A DNA stretch of 18,624 nt from Dehalococcoidia bacterium (GCA_007280145.1 QYPU01000045.1:1-18624); one strand, 5' to 3'; counted from the first letter of the stretch, positions 1 to 6,927 are shown. Notes: generated by a model from the letters alone, not told the origin. Numbers and translations are program-made.

Positions 1-96
1 AGCCAAATTGTTATATTGTTTTTACAGCGCTGAAAACTTCAAACACATGGGGGCATCTAGAATGCAGATAGCTCCCTTGAAAAACGGGAGGCGTAT

Positions 97-126
97 TTAC
101 CATTAACCGAATAAAGTCAGTATAAT
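97..126 (+). promoter_or_regulatory. Putative leaderless promoter of the small membrane protein
   Basis: A perfect TATAAT lies at 121-126 with a weak -35 TTACCA at 97-102 (18-bp spacer). The ATG at 133 is where transcription would be expected to begin, about 7 bp after the -10 box. No Shine-Dalgarno-like sequence precedes the ATG, so the mRNA may be leaderless. Confidence 0.5.
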
Positions 127-132
127 AGCACC

Positions 133-507
133 ATGTTTGAGCTCCTGTTCTGGCTCTACCTGGTCAATGCGGTGCTGTTGATAACCCACGAGATTGACTC
201 GGCGTACTGGAAAGAATGGGAACTGTTCAAGCTCCCTGGAGGCAGCACAGGATTCGTGCTACTCCATTTGCCGCTCGTCTTCCTCATCCTGTGGGGATTG
301 GTACTAGTATTCCAGCGCTTATTCGCTGGCCTGGCATTCTCACTCATTCTAAGCCTCGGTGGAATTTTCGCCTTCACCATTCATGTCATATTCATCAAGA
401 AGGGCAGAAATGAGTTCAATGTGCCGGTCTCCCTGTTTTTGCTTATAGCGACCATGTTAGTCTCGCTCGTTCAAGCCGCCTGCACAATTTACCTTTTCAT
501 GATCTAA
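133..507 (+). CDS. Small four-helix integral membrane protein with HEIDSAYWKEW motif
   Basis: The 124-residue protein is almost entirely hydrophobic. Membrane segments are visible at about residues 4-18, 41-60, 63-88 and 97-124. The first loop holds a polar, aromatic conserved-looking block (HEIDSAYWKEWELF, residues 19-32), and a further His sits in segment 3 (H84). The HE-D...EW...F pattern recalls the small uncharacterised membrane family DUF6713, from memory and not verified. No enzymatic motif is recognisable and no function can be assigned. The ATG is chosen because the TATAAT box at 121-126 leaves no room for an upstream start. It stands alone: the next gene downstream is the convergent tRNA-Lys. 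Confidence 0.8.
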   Translation: MFELLFWLYLVNAVLLITHEIDSAYWKEWELFKLPGGSTGFVLLHLPLVFLILWGLVLVFQRLFAGLAFSLILSLGGIFAFTIHVIFIKKGRNEFNVPVSLFLLIATMLVSLVQAACTIYLFMI

Positions 508-510
508 GTT

Positions 511-529
511 AACAATTCATCGAATTGTT
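511..529. repeat. Perfect 8-bp inverted repeat after the membrane-protein gene
   Basis: AACAATTC (511-518) and GAATTGTT (522-529) are exact reverse complements around a 3-nt loop, 4 bp after the stop codon. It could end or stabilise the transcript, but the stem is AT-rich and no T-run follows, so a terminator call is weak. Confidence 0.35.
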
Positions 530-556
530 GGATGAGTCAGGCGAAATCGGGCATAC

Positions 557-578
557 AAATGTCGGCAAAATGTCGGCA
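557..578. repeat. Two tandem copies of an 11-bp unit
   Basis: AAATGTCGGCA occurs twice back to back (557-567 and 568-578), 18 bp before the 3' end of tRNA-Lys. The position is typical of sequences flanking tRNA integration sites, but a role is only inferred. Confidence 0.6.
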
Positions 579-595
579 GAAGATAAAGAAGTAAA

Positions 596-671
596 TGGTA
601 GGCCGTGCAGGTCTCGAACCTGCGACACCCTGATTAAAAGTCAGGTGCTCTGCCAACTGAGCTAACGGCCC
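596..671 (-). tRNA. tRNA-Lys(TTT)
   Basis: Read on the minus strand this is a full cloverleaf of 76 nt with an encoded CCA (598-596). The acceptor GGGCCGT pairs with ACGGCCT, with a G-U pair at 1-72. The D arm is GCTC/GAGC, and the anticodon stem CTGAC/CAG.. encloses a loop with anticodon TTT. The T arm contains GGTTCGAGACC. The discriminator is A, as expected for Lys. Confidence 0.95.
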
Positions 672-684
672 ATCGAATGCCATT

Positions 685-713
685 ATTATATAGCTGTTAG
701 TGTGAACGTTCAA
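685..713 (-). promoter_or_regulatory. Promoter of tRNA-Lys
   Basis: On the minus strand TTGAAC (713-708) is followed after exactly 17 bp by TATAAT (690-685). Transcription would start about 7 nt before the mature 5' end at 671. The fit to a sigma70-type promoter is good. Confidence 0.7.
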
Positions 714-773
714 ACTTTTATGGATAATTGCTGCCAGGGTGATTTAAGAAAGTCGTTTGTCTAAGAGCAGCGT

Positions 774-1070
774 CTATGACTGGTCTACAGGGTGAACCTG
801 TTCAGAAGGCAGGAGAGTGTGAATGTACTGGGCAAGAGCCGGATGTATGTCACAAATGTAACCATCTTTGGTTGTCTCCACAGAAAAGGTTACTCTGGCC
901 GGCCTCTGCGTCGAGTTGCTAAATTTGCTGAACCCAACCTCATCCCAGGGCATCTCCGTTCCCAATACATCCAGCATGCCTCGCACATCCCGTGGTCCCT
1001 CAAGCATTACTTCGAAACGGAGTCGTTGCGCCAATATATTAAGTTGTTCGTTTTTCAGTTTTATCCGCAT
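774..1070 (-). CDS. Hypothetical 98-residue protein
   Basis: I do not recognise this gene. The ATG at 1070 is preferred over a GTG at 1121 because GAGG lies just upstream, overlapping the stop of a preceding small ORF (TGA at 1077-1075, four bases before this ATG), which suggests translational coupling. The protein has a basic, amphipathic N-terminus (MRIKLKNEQLNILAQRL), a Gly/Asp-rich middle and a strand-like segment (ARVTFSVETTKDGYICDIH). It has no signal peptide, membrane segment or catalytic motif. A same-length ORF lies on the opposite strand (792-1145), but its composition is less protein-like and it has no ribosome site. Confidence 0.45.
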   Translation of the reverse strand: MRIKLKNEQLNILAQRLRFEVMLEGPRDVRGMLDVLGTEMPWDEVGFSKFSNSTQRPARVTFSVETTKDGYICDIHPALAQYIHTLLPSEQVHPVDQS

Positions 1071-1074
1071 ATCC

Positions 1075-1185
1075 TCAATCCCGCTCTGGAGTTGCCACTT
1101 TTTTACATAATGCTTGCTCACTATCTACAAAGAGCTTCAACATAAACTTTACTCTTTTATCCTTAAAGTTTGCAAAGTCTACCAT
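1075..1185 (-). CDS. Hypothetical 36-residue ORF upstream of the 98-residue gene
   Basis: This short minus-strand ORF starts MVDFANFKDK and ends KKVATPERD. It is charged and amphipathic, and its stop lies 4 bases from the ATG of the next ORF, so the two could form a small bicistron. An in-frame TTG a few codons further upstream is another possible start. The AAGGAT before the ATG is too close to be a good ribosome site. No homologue is recognised. It could instead be the N-terminal part of a frameshifted single gene with the ORF at 774-1070. Confidence 0.3.
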   Translation of the reverse strand: MVDFANFKDKRVKFMLKLFVDSEQALCKKVATPERD

Positions 1186-1259
1186 ATCCTTCAGGGACAA
1201 TCAACTTCCCAATGGAGTGCGGCAAATCTTTTATTTTATTTAGAGGTGATGTAGGAGCG

Positions 1260-1304
1260 ACCACAAGCACAAATGTGGTTATGCTAATGTAGCTATATTA
1301 TAAT
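1260..1304 (+). promoter_or_regulatory. Putative promoter and operator-like dyad for the FAH-family gene
   Basis: TATAAT is at 1299-1304. At the position of a -35 box there is no good hexamer (TGGTTA, 1276-1281). An inverted repeat ACCACA (1260-1265) / TGTGGT (1274-1279) overlaps that position, so a regulator could bind there. The transcript would have about 27 nt of leader before the TTG start at 1338. Confidence 0.45.
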
Positions 1305-1337
1305 ATACCGTCAGTCTTATGTAGGGAGAAAACGAGA

Positions 1338-2120
1338 TTGCGGATTGTTCGCTTTGTCACCCGGGGTAAGGTCAAATATGGTGTGTTGGCGGAGAACGTT
1401 GTTCGTGGATTTCAAGGCAGTCCCTTTGCCCATTTTAAATGCCCTGGGAACTCAGTCACACTTGATGGAAGTACCTGCAAGCTGGAAGAGGTAAAGTTAC
1501 TTGCTCCTTGCCGCCCTTCCAAAATAGTTTGTTTGGGGCTTAATTATCGCAGGCATGCTGAAGAGGCTAAACTGCCTATACCTTCCGTGCCGCTTATTTT
1601 CCTCAAACCCTCTACTGCAGTCATCGGCCCTGATGACAGCATCATCCTGCCCCATCTCTGGAGACGCGTCGACTATGAAGGCGAACTGGGTGTGGTCATT
1701 GGCAGGAAGGCAAAGGATGTGACGGAGGATAAGGCAAAGGAATACGTGATAGGCTATACTTGTTTTAATGATGTTTCGGAGCGCTATGTCCAAAGTGAAG
1801 ATGGCCAGTGGACCAGGGCCAAAGGTTACGACACCTTTGCGCCAATAGGCCCTTGTATAGAGACGGAGGTTGACCCGGATGAGCTGAAACTTGAGACATA
1901 TCTCAATGGTGAGCTCCGCCAGTCTGCTTGTACTAGCGACCTGCTCTTTGGAGTGTCCAAGCTAATCAGCTTTATTTCAAGTGTAATGACACTGCTGCCA
2001 GGTGATGTTATAGCTACAGGCACGCCGTCGGGTGTTGGCTGTGTGAAGCCGGGTGATGTGGTCGAGGTCAGAATAGAGAAGATTGGCACATTGAGGAACT
2101 TTGTGGCGGACCAAAGGTGA
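1338..2120 (+). CDS. Fumarylacetoacetate hydrolase (FAH) family protein
   Basis: This is a 260-residue enzyme of the FAH superfamily, whose members cleave or isomerise or decarboxylate oxo-acids in aromatic and related degradation pathways using one divalent metal. An N-terminal cap domain (about 1-55) leads into the catalytic fold. It holds GLNYRRHAEE (67-76), the metal-ligand strand DYEGELGVVIG with E114 and E116, FND with D145, and the GQWTRAKGYDTFAPIGP region. The closing GDVIATGTPSGVG is at 222-234. All ligands are present, so it should be active. It resembles the 2-hydroxyhepta-2,4-diene-1,7-dioate isomerase / acylpyruvase branch, but the substrate cannot be fixed. The start is TTG, supported by TAGGGAG nine bases upstream. 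It precedes the acetyl-CoA-synthetase-like gene by 112 bp, where a separate promoter is seen. Confidence 0.9.
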   Translation: MRIVRFVTRGKVKYGVLAENVVRGFQGSPFAHFKCPGNSVTLDGSTCKLEEVKLLAPCRPSKIVCLGLNYRRHAEEAKLPIPSVPLIFLKPSTAVIGPDDSIILPHLWRRVDYEGELGVVIGRKAKDVTEDKAKEYVIGYTCFNDVSERYVQSEDGQWTRAKGYDTFAPIGPCIETEVDPDELKLETYLNGELRQSACTSDLLFGVSKLISFISSVMTLLPGDVIATGTPSGVGCVKPGDVVEVRIEKIGTLRNFVADQR

Positions 2121-2156
2121 TAGGCCTGTTTTGTGCTATGTTACAGTCTGGCTTTT

Positions 2157-2165
2157 TGTTATAAT
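2157..2165 (+). promoter_or_regulatory. Extended -10 promoter of the acetyl-CoA-synthetase-like gene
   Basis: TGTTATAAT is a textbook extended -10 (TGnTATAAT), and no -35 box is visible at the right distance, as expected for this class. It lies about 68 bp before the ATG at 2233, which has a strong site, GGAAGG, at 2220-2225. Confidence 0.55.
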
Positions 2166-2232
2166 ATCAGATAATTTTGCTAATGTGGGATACATGTTGC
2201 TCTAAATTAAGAATAGAAAGGAAGGAAAAGAA

Positions 2233-4170
2233 ATGTTTCGAATGTTACCGCCGAAAGTTAGGGATTTCTACAACCGGGCAGTGGAAGATTATGAAGGCTT
2301 CTGGGAAGACGCAGCCCTGAATGCTATGGATGATATCCACTGGTTCAAGAAGTGGGACAAAGTTTTTGAGTGGGAGTATCCTACTTTCAGGTGGTATATA
2401 GGTGGTACCACTAATATAAGCTACAGTTGTCTGGATAACAAAGTGGGGCAGGGAAAAGGTGACAAGGTAGCTTTCATTGCTGAGTCCGGTGATACCGGAG
2501 AGATAAGGACTGTTACCTATACACAACTCCTGGACCTTGTGAATAAATATGCCTCTGCGTTAAGAGGTATGGGAGTGCAAAAAGGTGACCGAGTAGCCAT
2601 TTATATGCCGATGGGTATTGAATCAGCGGCAGCTCTGCTTGCCTGTGCCGGGATAGGTGCAGTGCATATGGCGATATTTGCTGGCTTCTCAGCAGGAGCA
2701 ATTGCAGATAGACTGGAGTTGACTGGCTCTAAGTATCTTCTGGCTCAAGCCAGAGGAAGCAGGAGAGGTAAACCGGTGCCGCTGAAAGAAATGGTAGATG
2801 AGGCGCTGGAGATACTTCCTTCCGAGAATCAGGTCAAGACAGTAGTGGTTCTCACCCATGAGAATGATGCGGGTGTCCCAATGAAAGAGGGCAGAGACAT
2901 ATATTGGGATGAGTTTCTAGCCAAAGGCGAAGGCTTTAGCTTTGATTATGTCGTTATGGAGTCTAATGAACCTCTATTCCTGATACCTACCTCGGGAACT
3001 ACTGCCAGGCCTAAGGTTACAGTGCAAAACCATGGTGGTTATCAGTTGTTCTGTTACTGCATGGGGAAATGGATGTATGACTTGAAGCCTGATGATATGT
3101 GGTTTTGCACCTCGGATATTGGTTGGGTGGTGGGTCACAGTTATAATATTTATGCTCCTCTGCTTACTGGCTGCACTTCGATTTTGTATGATGGTACTCC
3201 GGATTATCCGCGGCCAGACATGTGGTGGGATGTAATTGATAGAAACAAGGTGACAGGTCTCTGGGCTTCTCCCACCGGGATACGCGCACTAATGAGAGCG
3301 GGAATAGAACTGCCGAGGAAGCATGATATTAGCACTGTGGAGAGGGTTGTTTGTGCGGGCGAGGTGCTGAATCCTGCGGCATGGGAATGGTTACAGAATG
3401 AAGTCTTTGAAGGCAAAGTGCCGGTGCTAGACCATATGTGGCAGACAGAAACTTCAGGTGCAATAATAGGGAATCCCTATGGTTTGGGTATAGCTCCGAT
3501 AAAGCCTGGCTCGGCGACTTACCCAGCACCTGGAATAATAGCAGACGTCGTCAGGGAAAAGGATGGTCAGCCTGCTTCTAGCGGAGAGAAAGGCATTCTT
3601 ATTATCAAGAAACCGTTTCCAGGCTTGACTCCAACGCTATGGGGAGACCCAGAAAGATATAAGGATGACTATTGGGAGAAGAGTCCGGCTATTCAAGGGG
3701 CTTATTATGCTGGAGATGCCGCTTATAAGGATGAAGACGGCTATATCTGGTTTGTTGGCAGAGCTGATGAGGTAATAAAAATCGCTGCTCACAGGGTAGG
3801 AACTATAGAAATCGAGAATGTTCTGGTAGCTCACCCAGCGGTGGTTGAAGCTGGGGTGTCAGGAGTCCCCGATGAGCTTAGAGGCGAGGTAGCCAGTGCT
3901 TTTGTGGTGCTGGCCAGTGGCTACCAGGCTAGCGAGGAGCTGAAGCGGGAACTTATACAACATATAAGAAAGACGATGGGTGCTATTATAGTAATGAAGG
4001 ACATTGAGTTTGTTGATATGCTGCCCAAGACAAGAAGTGGTAAAATCATGAGAAGGGTGATGAAATCCCTGCTGGCAGGTCAGGAACTGGGAGATTTGTC
4101 CACGATAGAGGAAGAGGCTTCTGTTGATGAGATAAGAGACGCGGTGCAGAAGATAAAAAGCATTGACTGA
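2233..4170 (+). CDS. acsA: Acetyl-CoA synthetase-like AMP-forming acyl-CoA ligase
   Basis: This 645-residue ANL-superfamily ligase would make an acyl-adenylate from a short carboxylic acid and ATP, then the CoA thioester. Its length and layout match Acs. There is an N-terminal ACS-type segment, RRGKPVPLKEMVDEAL near 177-192, and a nucleotide loop at 253-261. WVVGHSYNIYAPL follows at 298-310, WQTETSG at 403-409, YYAGDAAYKDEDGY with GRADEVIK, and the C-terminal PKTRSGKIMRR with the catalytic, potentially acetylated lysine at 604. The Trp of WQTETSG normally restricts the pocket to acetate- or propionate-sized acids. The loop is unusual: TSGTTARPKV instead of TSGTTGKPKG. The family is sure; acetate as substrate is likely but unproven, with propionate or another small acid as alternatives. 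Confidence 0.88.
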   Translation: MFRMLPPKVRDFYNRAVEDYEGFWEDAALNAMDDIHWFKKWDKVFEWEYPTFRWYIGGTTNISYSCLDNKVGQGKGDKVAFIAESGDTGEIRTVTYTQLLDLVNKYASALRGMGVQKGDRVAIYMPMGIESAAALLACAGIGAVHMAIFAGFSAGAIADRLELTGSKYLLAQARGSRRGKPVPLKEMVDEALEILPSENQVKTVVVLTHENDAGVPMKEGRDIYWDEFLAKGEGFSFDYVVMESNEPLFLIPTSGTTARPKVTVQNHGGYQLFCYCMGKWMYDLKPDDMWFCTSDIGWVVGHSYNIYAPLLTGCTSILYDGTPDYPRPDMWWDVIDRNKVTGLWASPTGIRALMRAGIELPRKHDISTVERVVCAGEVLNPAAWEWLQNEVFEGKVPVLDHMWQTETSGAIIGNPYGLGIAPIKPGSATYPAPGIIADVVREKDGQPASSGEKGILIIKKPFPGLTPTLWGDPERYKDDYWEKSPAIQGAYYAGDAAYKDEDGYIWFVGRADEVIKIAAHRVGTIEIENVLVAHPAVVEAGVSGVPDELRGEVASAFVVLASGYQASEELKRELIQHIRKTMGAIIVMKDIEFVDMLPKTRSGKIMRRVMKSLLAGQELGDLSTIEEEASVDEIRDAVQKIKSID

Positions 4171-4259
4171 GAGTGTGCGCAGCAGCAGACTCACGAATTA
4201 TTCAGTTTCCTTTTGACTATGGGAGGTTAGCCCCTGATAGCTTGGTTGCCCATAAAGGC

Positions 4260-4841
4260 TTATTCGCCGCCTGGAGTGACCTTGCCCCCAGCCCTTCCGC
4301 TTCCACGTTTGACATAACGTTTACGTGCCCACAAACCATTGAAGAAGCTCCGGTTTAATAGATGCCGATTATCGGCTACATTCAGAAGGTCCTTGGATAT
4401 CCCACTCTCAAAGTAGGCTACCTCGACATGCTTGCCCATGTTCTTCACAGCTTGGAGAGCATAAGCGAAATCAGAGTCACCGCTTACCAGTACTGCTACG
4501 TCGTAGAAGTCATTCCAGGCGAAATATAGCAGGTCTGTAGCCAACATAACATCGATACCCTTCTCAATGGGGATCCCTTGTGCCAGCTTGGTACTCCCTA
4601 GCCGAATCTCCAGATATGGTGTCTTGCGCAGGGTATCAAGAAATTCCTGCTGCTCTCGGTAGCCATCAGGGCGCTGAGTTGGGTCTTGCAGGATATTGTA
4701 ATAGTATGTTCGGAACAAGCGTCGTGAGCCACATAGCTTGCTGGCAAACTCAGCGAAGTTGAGGTCGTGGCGTTTAAAATTACTGCGTAGAGAATGGTAC
4801 AAATTGCTCCCATCTATAAAGATTGCCACTCTATTTTCCAT
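4260..4841 (-). CDS. NYN-domain (LabA/DUF88-type) putative ribonuclease
   Basis: The 193-residue protein is a single NYN/PIN-like domain. The acidic residues forming the metal site are visible: D10 in FIDGSN, D97 and D103 in KGIDVMLATDLL, and D122/D124 in VSGDSDFAYAL. Members are thought to act as Mg-dependent RNases or RNA-processing factors. Here the domain is followed by a short basic, Gly-rich tail (about 172-193), which could bind RNA. The ATG has AAGGAG seven bases upstream, and a good promoter lies at 4932-4904. It is convergent with the ligase gene on the left (89 bp gap), so it is a single-gene unit. The RNA target is unknown. Confidence 0.88.
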   Translation of the reverse strand: MENRVAIFIDGSNLYHSLRSNFKRHDLNFAEFASKLCGSRRLFRTYYYNILQDPTQRPDGYREQQEFLDTLRKTPYLEIRLGSTKLAQGIPIEKGIDVMLATDLLYFAWNDFYDVAVLVSGDSDFAYALQAVKNMGKHVEVAYFESGISKDLLNVADNRHLLNRSFFNGLWARKRYVKRGSGRAGGKVTPGGE

Positions 4842-4903
4842 AAATTTCTCCTTTTGGAATCTGCCAACGGTCTTTGACAGTATTCTTGATTCTCTCTGAC
4901 CTG

Positions 4904-4932
4904 ATTATACAACAGAGAAGCTTACCAGTCTA
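4904..4932 (-). promoter_or_regulatory. Promoter of the NYN-domain gene
   Basis: On the minus strand TAGACT (4932-4927) is followed after 17 bp by TATAAT (4909-4904). The leader would be about 55 nt to the ATG at 4841. Confidence 0.65.
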
Positions 4933-5172
4933 TCGTGTCTAATCTAAGCCAGCATGCCAAGGTTTTAGTTAAGAGTTATCTTTTGGCTTTTTGTTACATG
5001 CCGAGGCGAAGAGGGTGAACATTTTGGAAGGTTCCATAATAGCTAAATGTGCAGCGGCTCATTTATATCTTTGGTTATTGACAATCTGAGGCTAAGTTGG
5101 CTTGATTGCAATAAGGAGGTTACTCAGCCTTTACTCTTTGTGGCATTACTGTTTTGTCAAAGGTGGTTGCTT
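4933..5172. other. Intergenic stretch without a recognisable gene
   Basis: Together with the promoter and leader of the NYN gene this makes 331 bp between two minus-strand genes. I see a short TGGAA/TTCCA inverted repeat near 5024-5035 and a plus-strand TAAGGAGG near 5111 with no start codon at a usable distance. No terminator is clear. Confidence 0.5.
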
Positions 5173-5985
5173 CTATCCCAAAAATCTTGCCAGCAGTTTG
5201 GAAAACTTCTGAGTCCTTTGCTTGTAGACGCTATGACCGCAACCTTCGAAAATGTGTAGTTGGCAATCGGGGATTAGCTGGGCGGCAGCATATGCATGGG
5301 CAACCGGTACAATGCTATCCGTTGCACCCCAGACTAGCAACGTAGGCATCAACAGTTCAGAAAGCTGGTCCAGCAGCACTGTGGTCTGTCCCTTGAATGT
5401 TGTTATGCTCTTCCCCATGTTTATCTTGAGCCGCGTGACGGGGTTGGCGAATTTAAACGGAGTGTAAAATAAACGAGCCAGCCATTTGGTAGCCTTCAGG
5501 ATGGCAATAGCAGCTTCCCCAAGATATCTACAAAGAACCGAAGAGGACAGGAATCTGACCCACGGTGCAATTTCCTTTCCCATGCAGAGGCTGCTTACGA
5601 GCACAAGTCCCTTTATTTTCTGAGGAGACTTGAGTGCGTAGTGCAAGGCGATGCTGCCACCAATTGAATGTCCTACCAGGTGGAAGCATTTGAGGCCCAG
5701 GCTGTGCGTAAAGTCTTCTATGAATGTCACAAACTCTGAAAAATGAAATTTGTCACCCATCGGTTGACTGCGCCCAAAGCCTGGGAGGTCGGGAATATAT
5801 ACACTATAGTGTTTGGAGAGCTCCTTTGCATTTTCTAGCCACGCTCTGGCACCATCGCCACCGCCATGGATTATGACCATTGGGTTGCCCTGCCCGCCGG
5901 CAAGGTAGTGGATATCAAGTTTTCCAACCTTTGTCTTTTTACTGCATATGTTGTTCGGTATTTTGGTGCTCCTTTCCTGGCACAA
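5173..5985 (-). CDS. Alpha/beta-fold hydrolase
   Basis: This is a 270-residue single-domain alpha/beta hydrolase. The oxyanion HGGG is at 40-43, the DLPGFGRS strand-loop at 66-73, and the nucleophile elbow GHSIGG places Ser107. Asp223 in WGATDSIVP and His251 in GCGHSVY complete the triad. A helical cap lies between about 135 and 205. The layout resembles the MhpC/BphD-like and lipase/esterase families; the substrate cannot be read. The start is uncertain. The longest frame begins with TTG at 5985 behind a GGGGG run, whereas the best ribosome site (AAAGGAG) lies inside it and points to codon 9, an ATA. No signal peptide is seen, so it is probably cytosolic. It lies 192 bp downstream of the RRM gene, with no clear promoter of its own. 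Confidence 0.85.
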   Translation of the reverse strand: MCQERSTKIPNNICSKKTKVGKLDIHYLAGGQGNPMVIIHGGGDGARAWLENAKELSKHYSVYIPDLPGFGRSQPMGDKFHFSEFVTFIEDFTHSLGLKCFHLVGHSIGGSIALHYALKSPQKIKGLVLVSSLCMGKEIAPWVRFLSSSVLCRYLGEAAIAILKATKWLARLFYTPFKFANPVTRLKINMGKSITTFKGQTTVLLDQLSELLMPTLLVWGATDSIVPVAHAYAAAQLIPDCQLHIFEGCGHSVYKQRTQKFSKLLARFLG

Positions 5986-6177
5986 ACGTACCCCCGTGCA
6001 AATATCCTGAGCCGCGTTTGACTTGGTGTAGGGATAATTGTGGGGTGAGTCTGTGCGGGGTTTATGATTATGTTACCACGACTATTGAAACTGTATTATG
6101 TGCCGTGTGCTTGCTAAATTGAGTGCTAAGCATCACTGTTACATGTCTTAAAAGCATATAGATGGCAACTAGACGAT

Positions 6178-6510
6178 TTAGTATCTCTTCTGTCCCTCTC
6201 TTCTATTAGACCTGCCGCCAGACCTGCCGCCTTTTTTCCCACCGTAGGATCCACTGCCCCGGCTGTCGGAACGAGGGCGAGCTCCATTAACAGCAAGCGT
6301 CCGGTCATGCAGTGTTTTTCCGTTGAGACCAGTAATTGCAGCTTGGCCTTCGGACAAGGATGGCATTTCAACAAACCCAAATCCCTTCGATTGTCCACTA
6401 TACTTGTCTTTGATAATGCTTACAGATGACACTTCCCCAAAAGCCATGAAATTCTGCCGCAGTTCCTCTTCAGTTACCTCATATGATAAGTTACCTACAT
6501 AGATATTCAA
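6178..6510 (-). CDS. Bacterial RRM-type RNA-binding protein with Gly/Arg-rich tail
   Basis: The 110-residue protein has one RNA recognition motif. RNP2 IYVGNL is at residues 3-8 and RNP1 KGFGFVEM at 42-49, with both aromatic pairs that stack on RNA. After about residue 78 comes a basic, Gly/Ser/Arg-rich disordered tail with GGR repeats. This architecture matches the cyanobacterial and chloroflexotal Rbp proteins, often cold-induced RNA chaperones; a cold response here is inference only. The start is TTG, supported by AAGGGGG seven bases upstream. A strong promoter is found at 6609-6581, giving a leader of about 60 nt. Confidence 0.92.
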   Translation of the reverse strand: MNIYVGNLSYEVTEEELRQNFMAFGEVSSVSIIKDKYSGQSKGFGFVEMPSLSEGQAAITGLNGKTLHDRTLAVNGARPRSDSRGSGSYGGKKGGRSGGRSNRREGQKRY

Positions 6511-6580
6511 ATTGCTTCCCCCTTTACTAACCCGTTATATTAACCTTCACAGGCCAGCTATCTCTTGGACTATGTAGGAT

Positions 6581-6609
6581 ATTATATACTAAAGGGATTC
6601 CTTTTGCAA
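6581..6609 (-). promoter_or_regulatory. Promoter of the RRM gene
   Basis: On the minus strand TTGCAA (6609-6604) and a perfect TATAAT (6586-6581) are separated by exactly 17 bp. Transcription would begin near 6574. The -35 box overlaps the end of the small ORF at 6589-6927. Confidence 0.65.
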
Positions 6610-6927
6610 AAGCTTGTACTCGTCCATGTGATTAGTGGCACATTGCCTCCTTGTATATTTTGCCGATGTTGTTCCAGTTATTTGGGCAACTTCACCAGGC
6701 AAACACATGTAGTCAAGATGTCTAGAAGCAAAGTAGCTATGATTTATATCTGTAGTGGAGCGGGTGAAGGGATTCGGACCCTCGACGTCTTGCTTGGGAA
6801 GCAAGTTCCCAGGGTCTTGAGCCGACAGCTTTGCCAAAACAGCCTCGCAGATAGCATCAAGCAGTTCGGGACTTAGTGAGGCAAGTTCCCCACTCTGGCT
6901 TCTGTTATCGGCCGTTTGTCCCTTCAT
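6589..6927 (-). CDS. Small chimeric ORF that reads through a tRNA-Gly fragment
   Basis: The ORF has a very good ribosome site (AAGGAGGG, 6940-6933) five bases before its ATG. Its first 40 residues are protein-like, with an acidic amphipathic helix LSPELLDAICEAVLAKLSA. From codon 41 to about 57 the reading frame is simply the 3' half of tRNA-Gly (NLLPKQDVEGPNPFTRS), and the remaining 55 residues look random. The likely reading is the start of a real gene, possibly one carried by a mobile element, joined by recombination to a tRNA end. I do not recognise the first 40 residues. Whether any protein is made is unknown. Confidence 0.4.
   Translation of the reverse strand: MKGQTADNRSQSGELASLSPELLDAICEAVLAKLSAQDPGNLLPKQDVEGPNPFTRSTTDINHSYFASRHLDYMCLPGEVAQITGTTSAKYTRRQCATNHMDEYKLLQKESL
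6756..6805 (-). pseudogene. 3' half of tRNA-Gly(CCC), putative attachment-site scar
   Basis: Read on the minus strand this holds an intact anticodon arm (CTTGC, loop TTCCCAA with anticodon CCC, GCAAG), the variable loop ACGTC, a T arm, the acceptor 3' strand CACCCGC, discriminator T and an encoded CCA at 6758-6756. The 5' half is absent: upstream of 6805 there is no D arm and no GCGGGTG. Fragments from the anticodon loop to the 3' end are what tyrosine-recombinase integration at a tRNA gene leaves at the distal junction. Confidence 0.8.

Noticed and set aside
792..1145. Plus-strand ORF of 117 codons opposite the small minus-strand ORFs
   Set aside because: It lacks a ribosome site and its composition looks like an antisense shadow; the minus frame is the more protein-like one.
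4173..4358. Plus-strand ORF after the acetyl-CoA-synthetase-like gene
   Set aside because: Its second half is antisense to the NYN-domain gene, it lacks a ribosome site and has no recognisable motif.
6565..6876. Plus-strand ORF containing GAGEGIRTLDVLLGKQ
   Set aside because: This stretch is the antisense of the tRNA-Gly fragment, a well-known source of spurious protein calls; there is no ribosome site.
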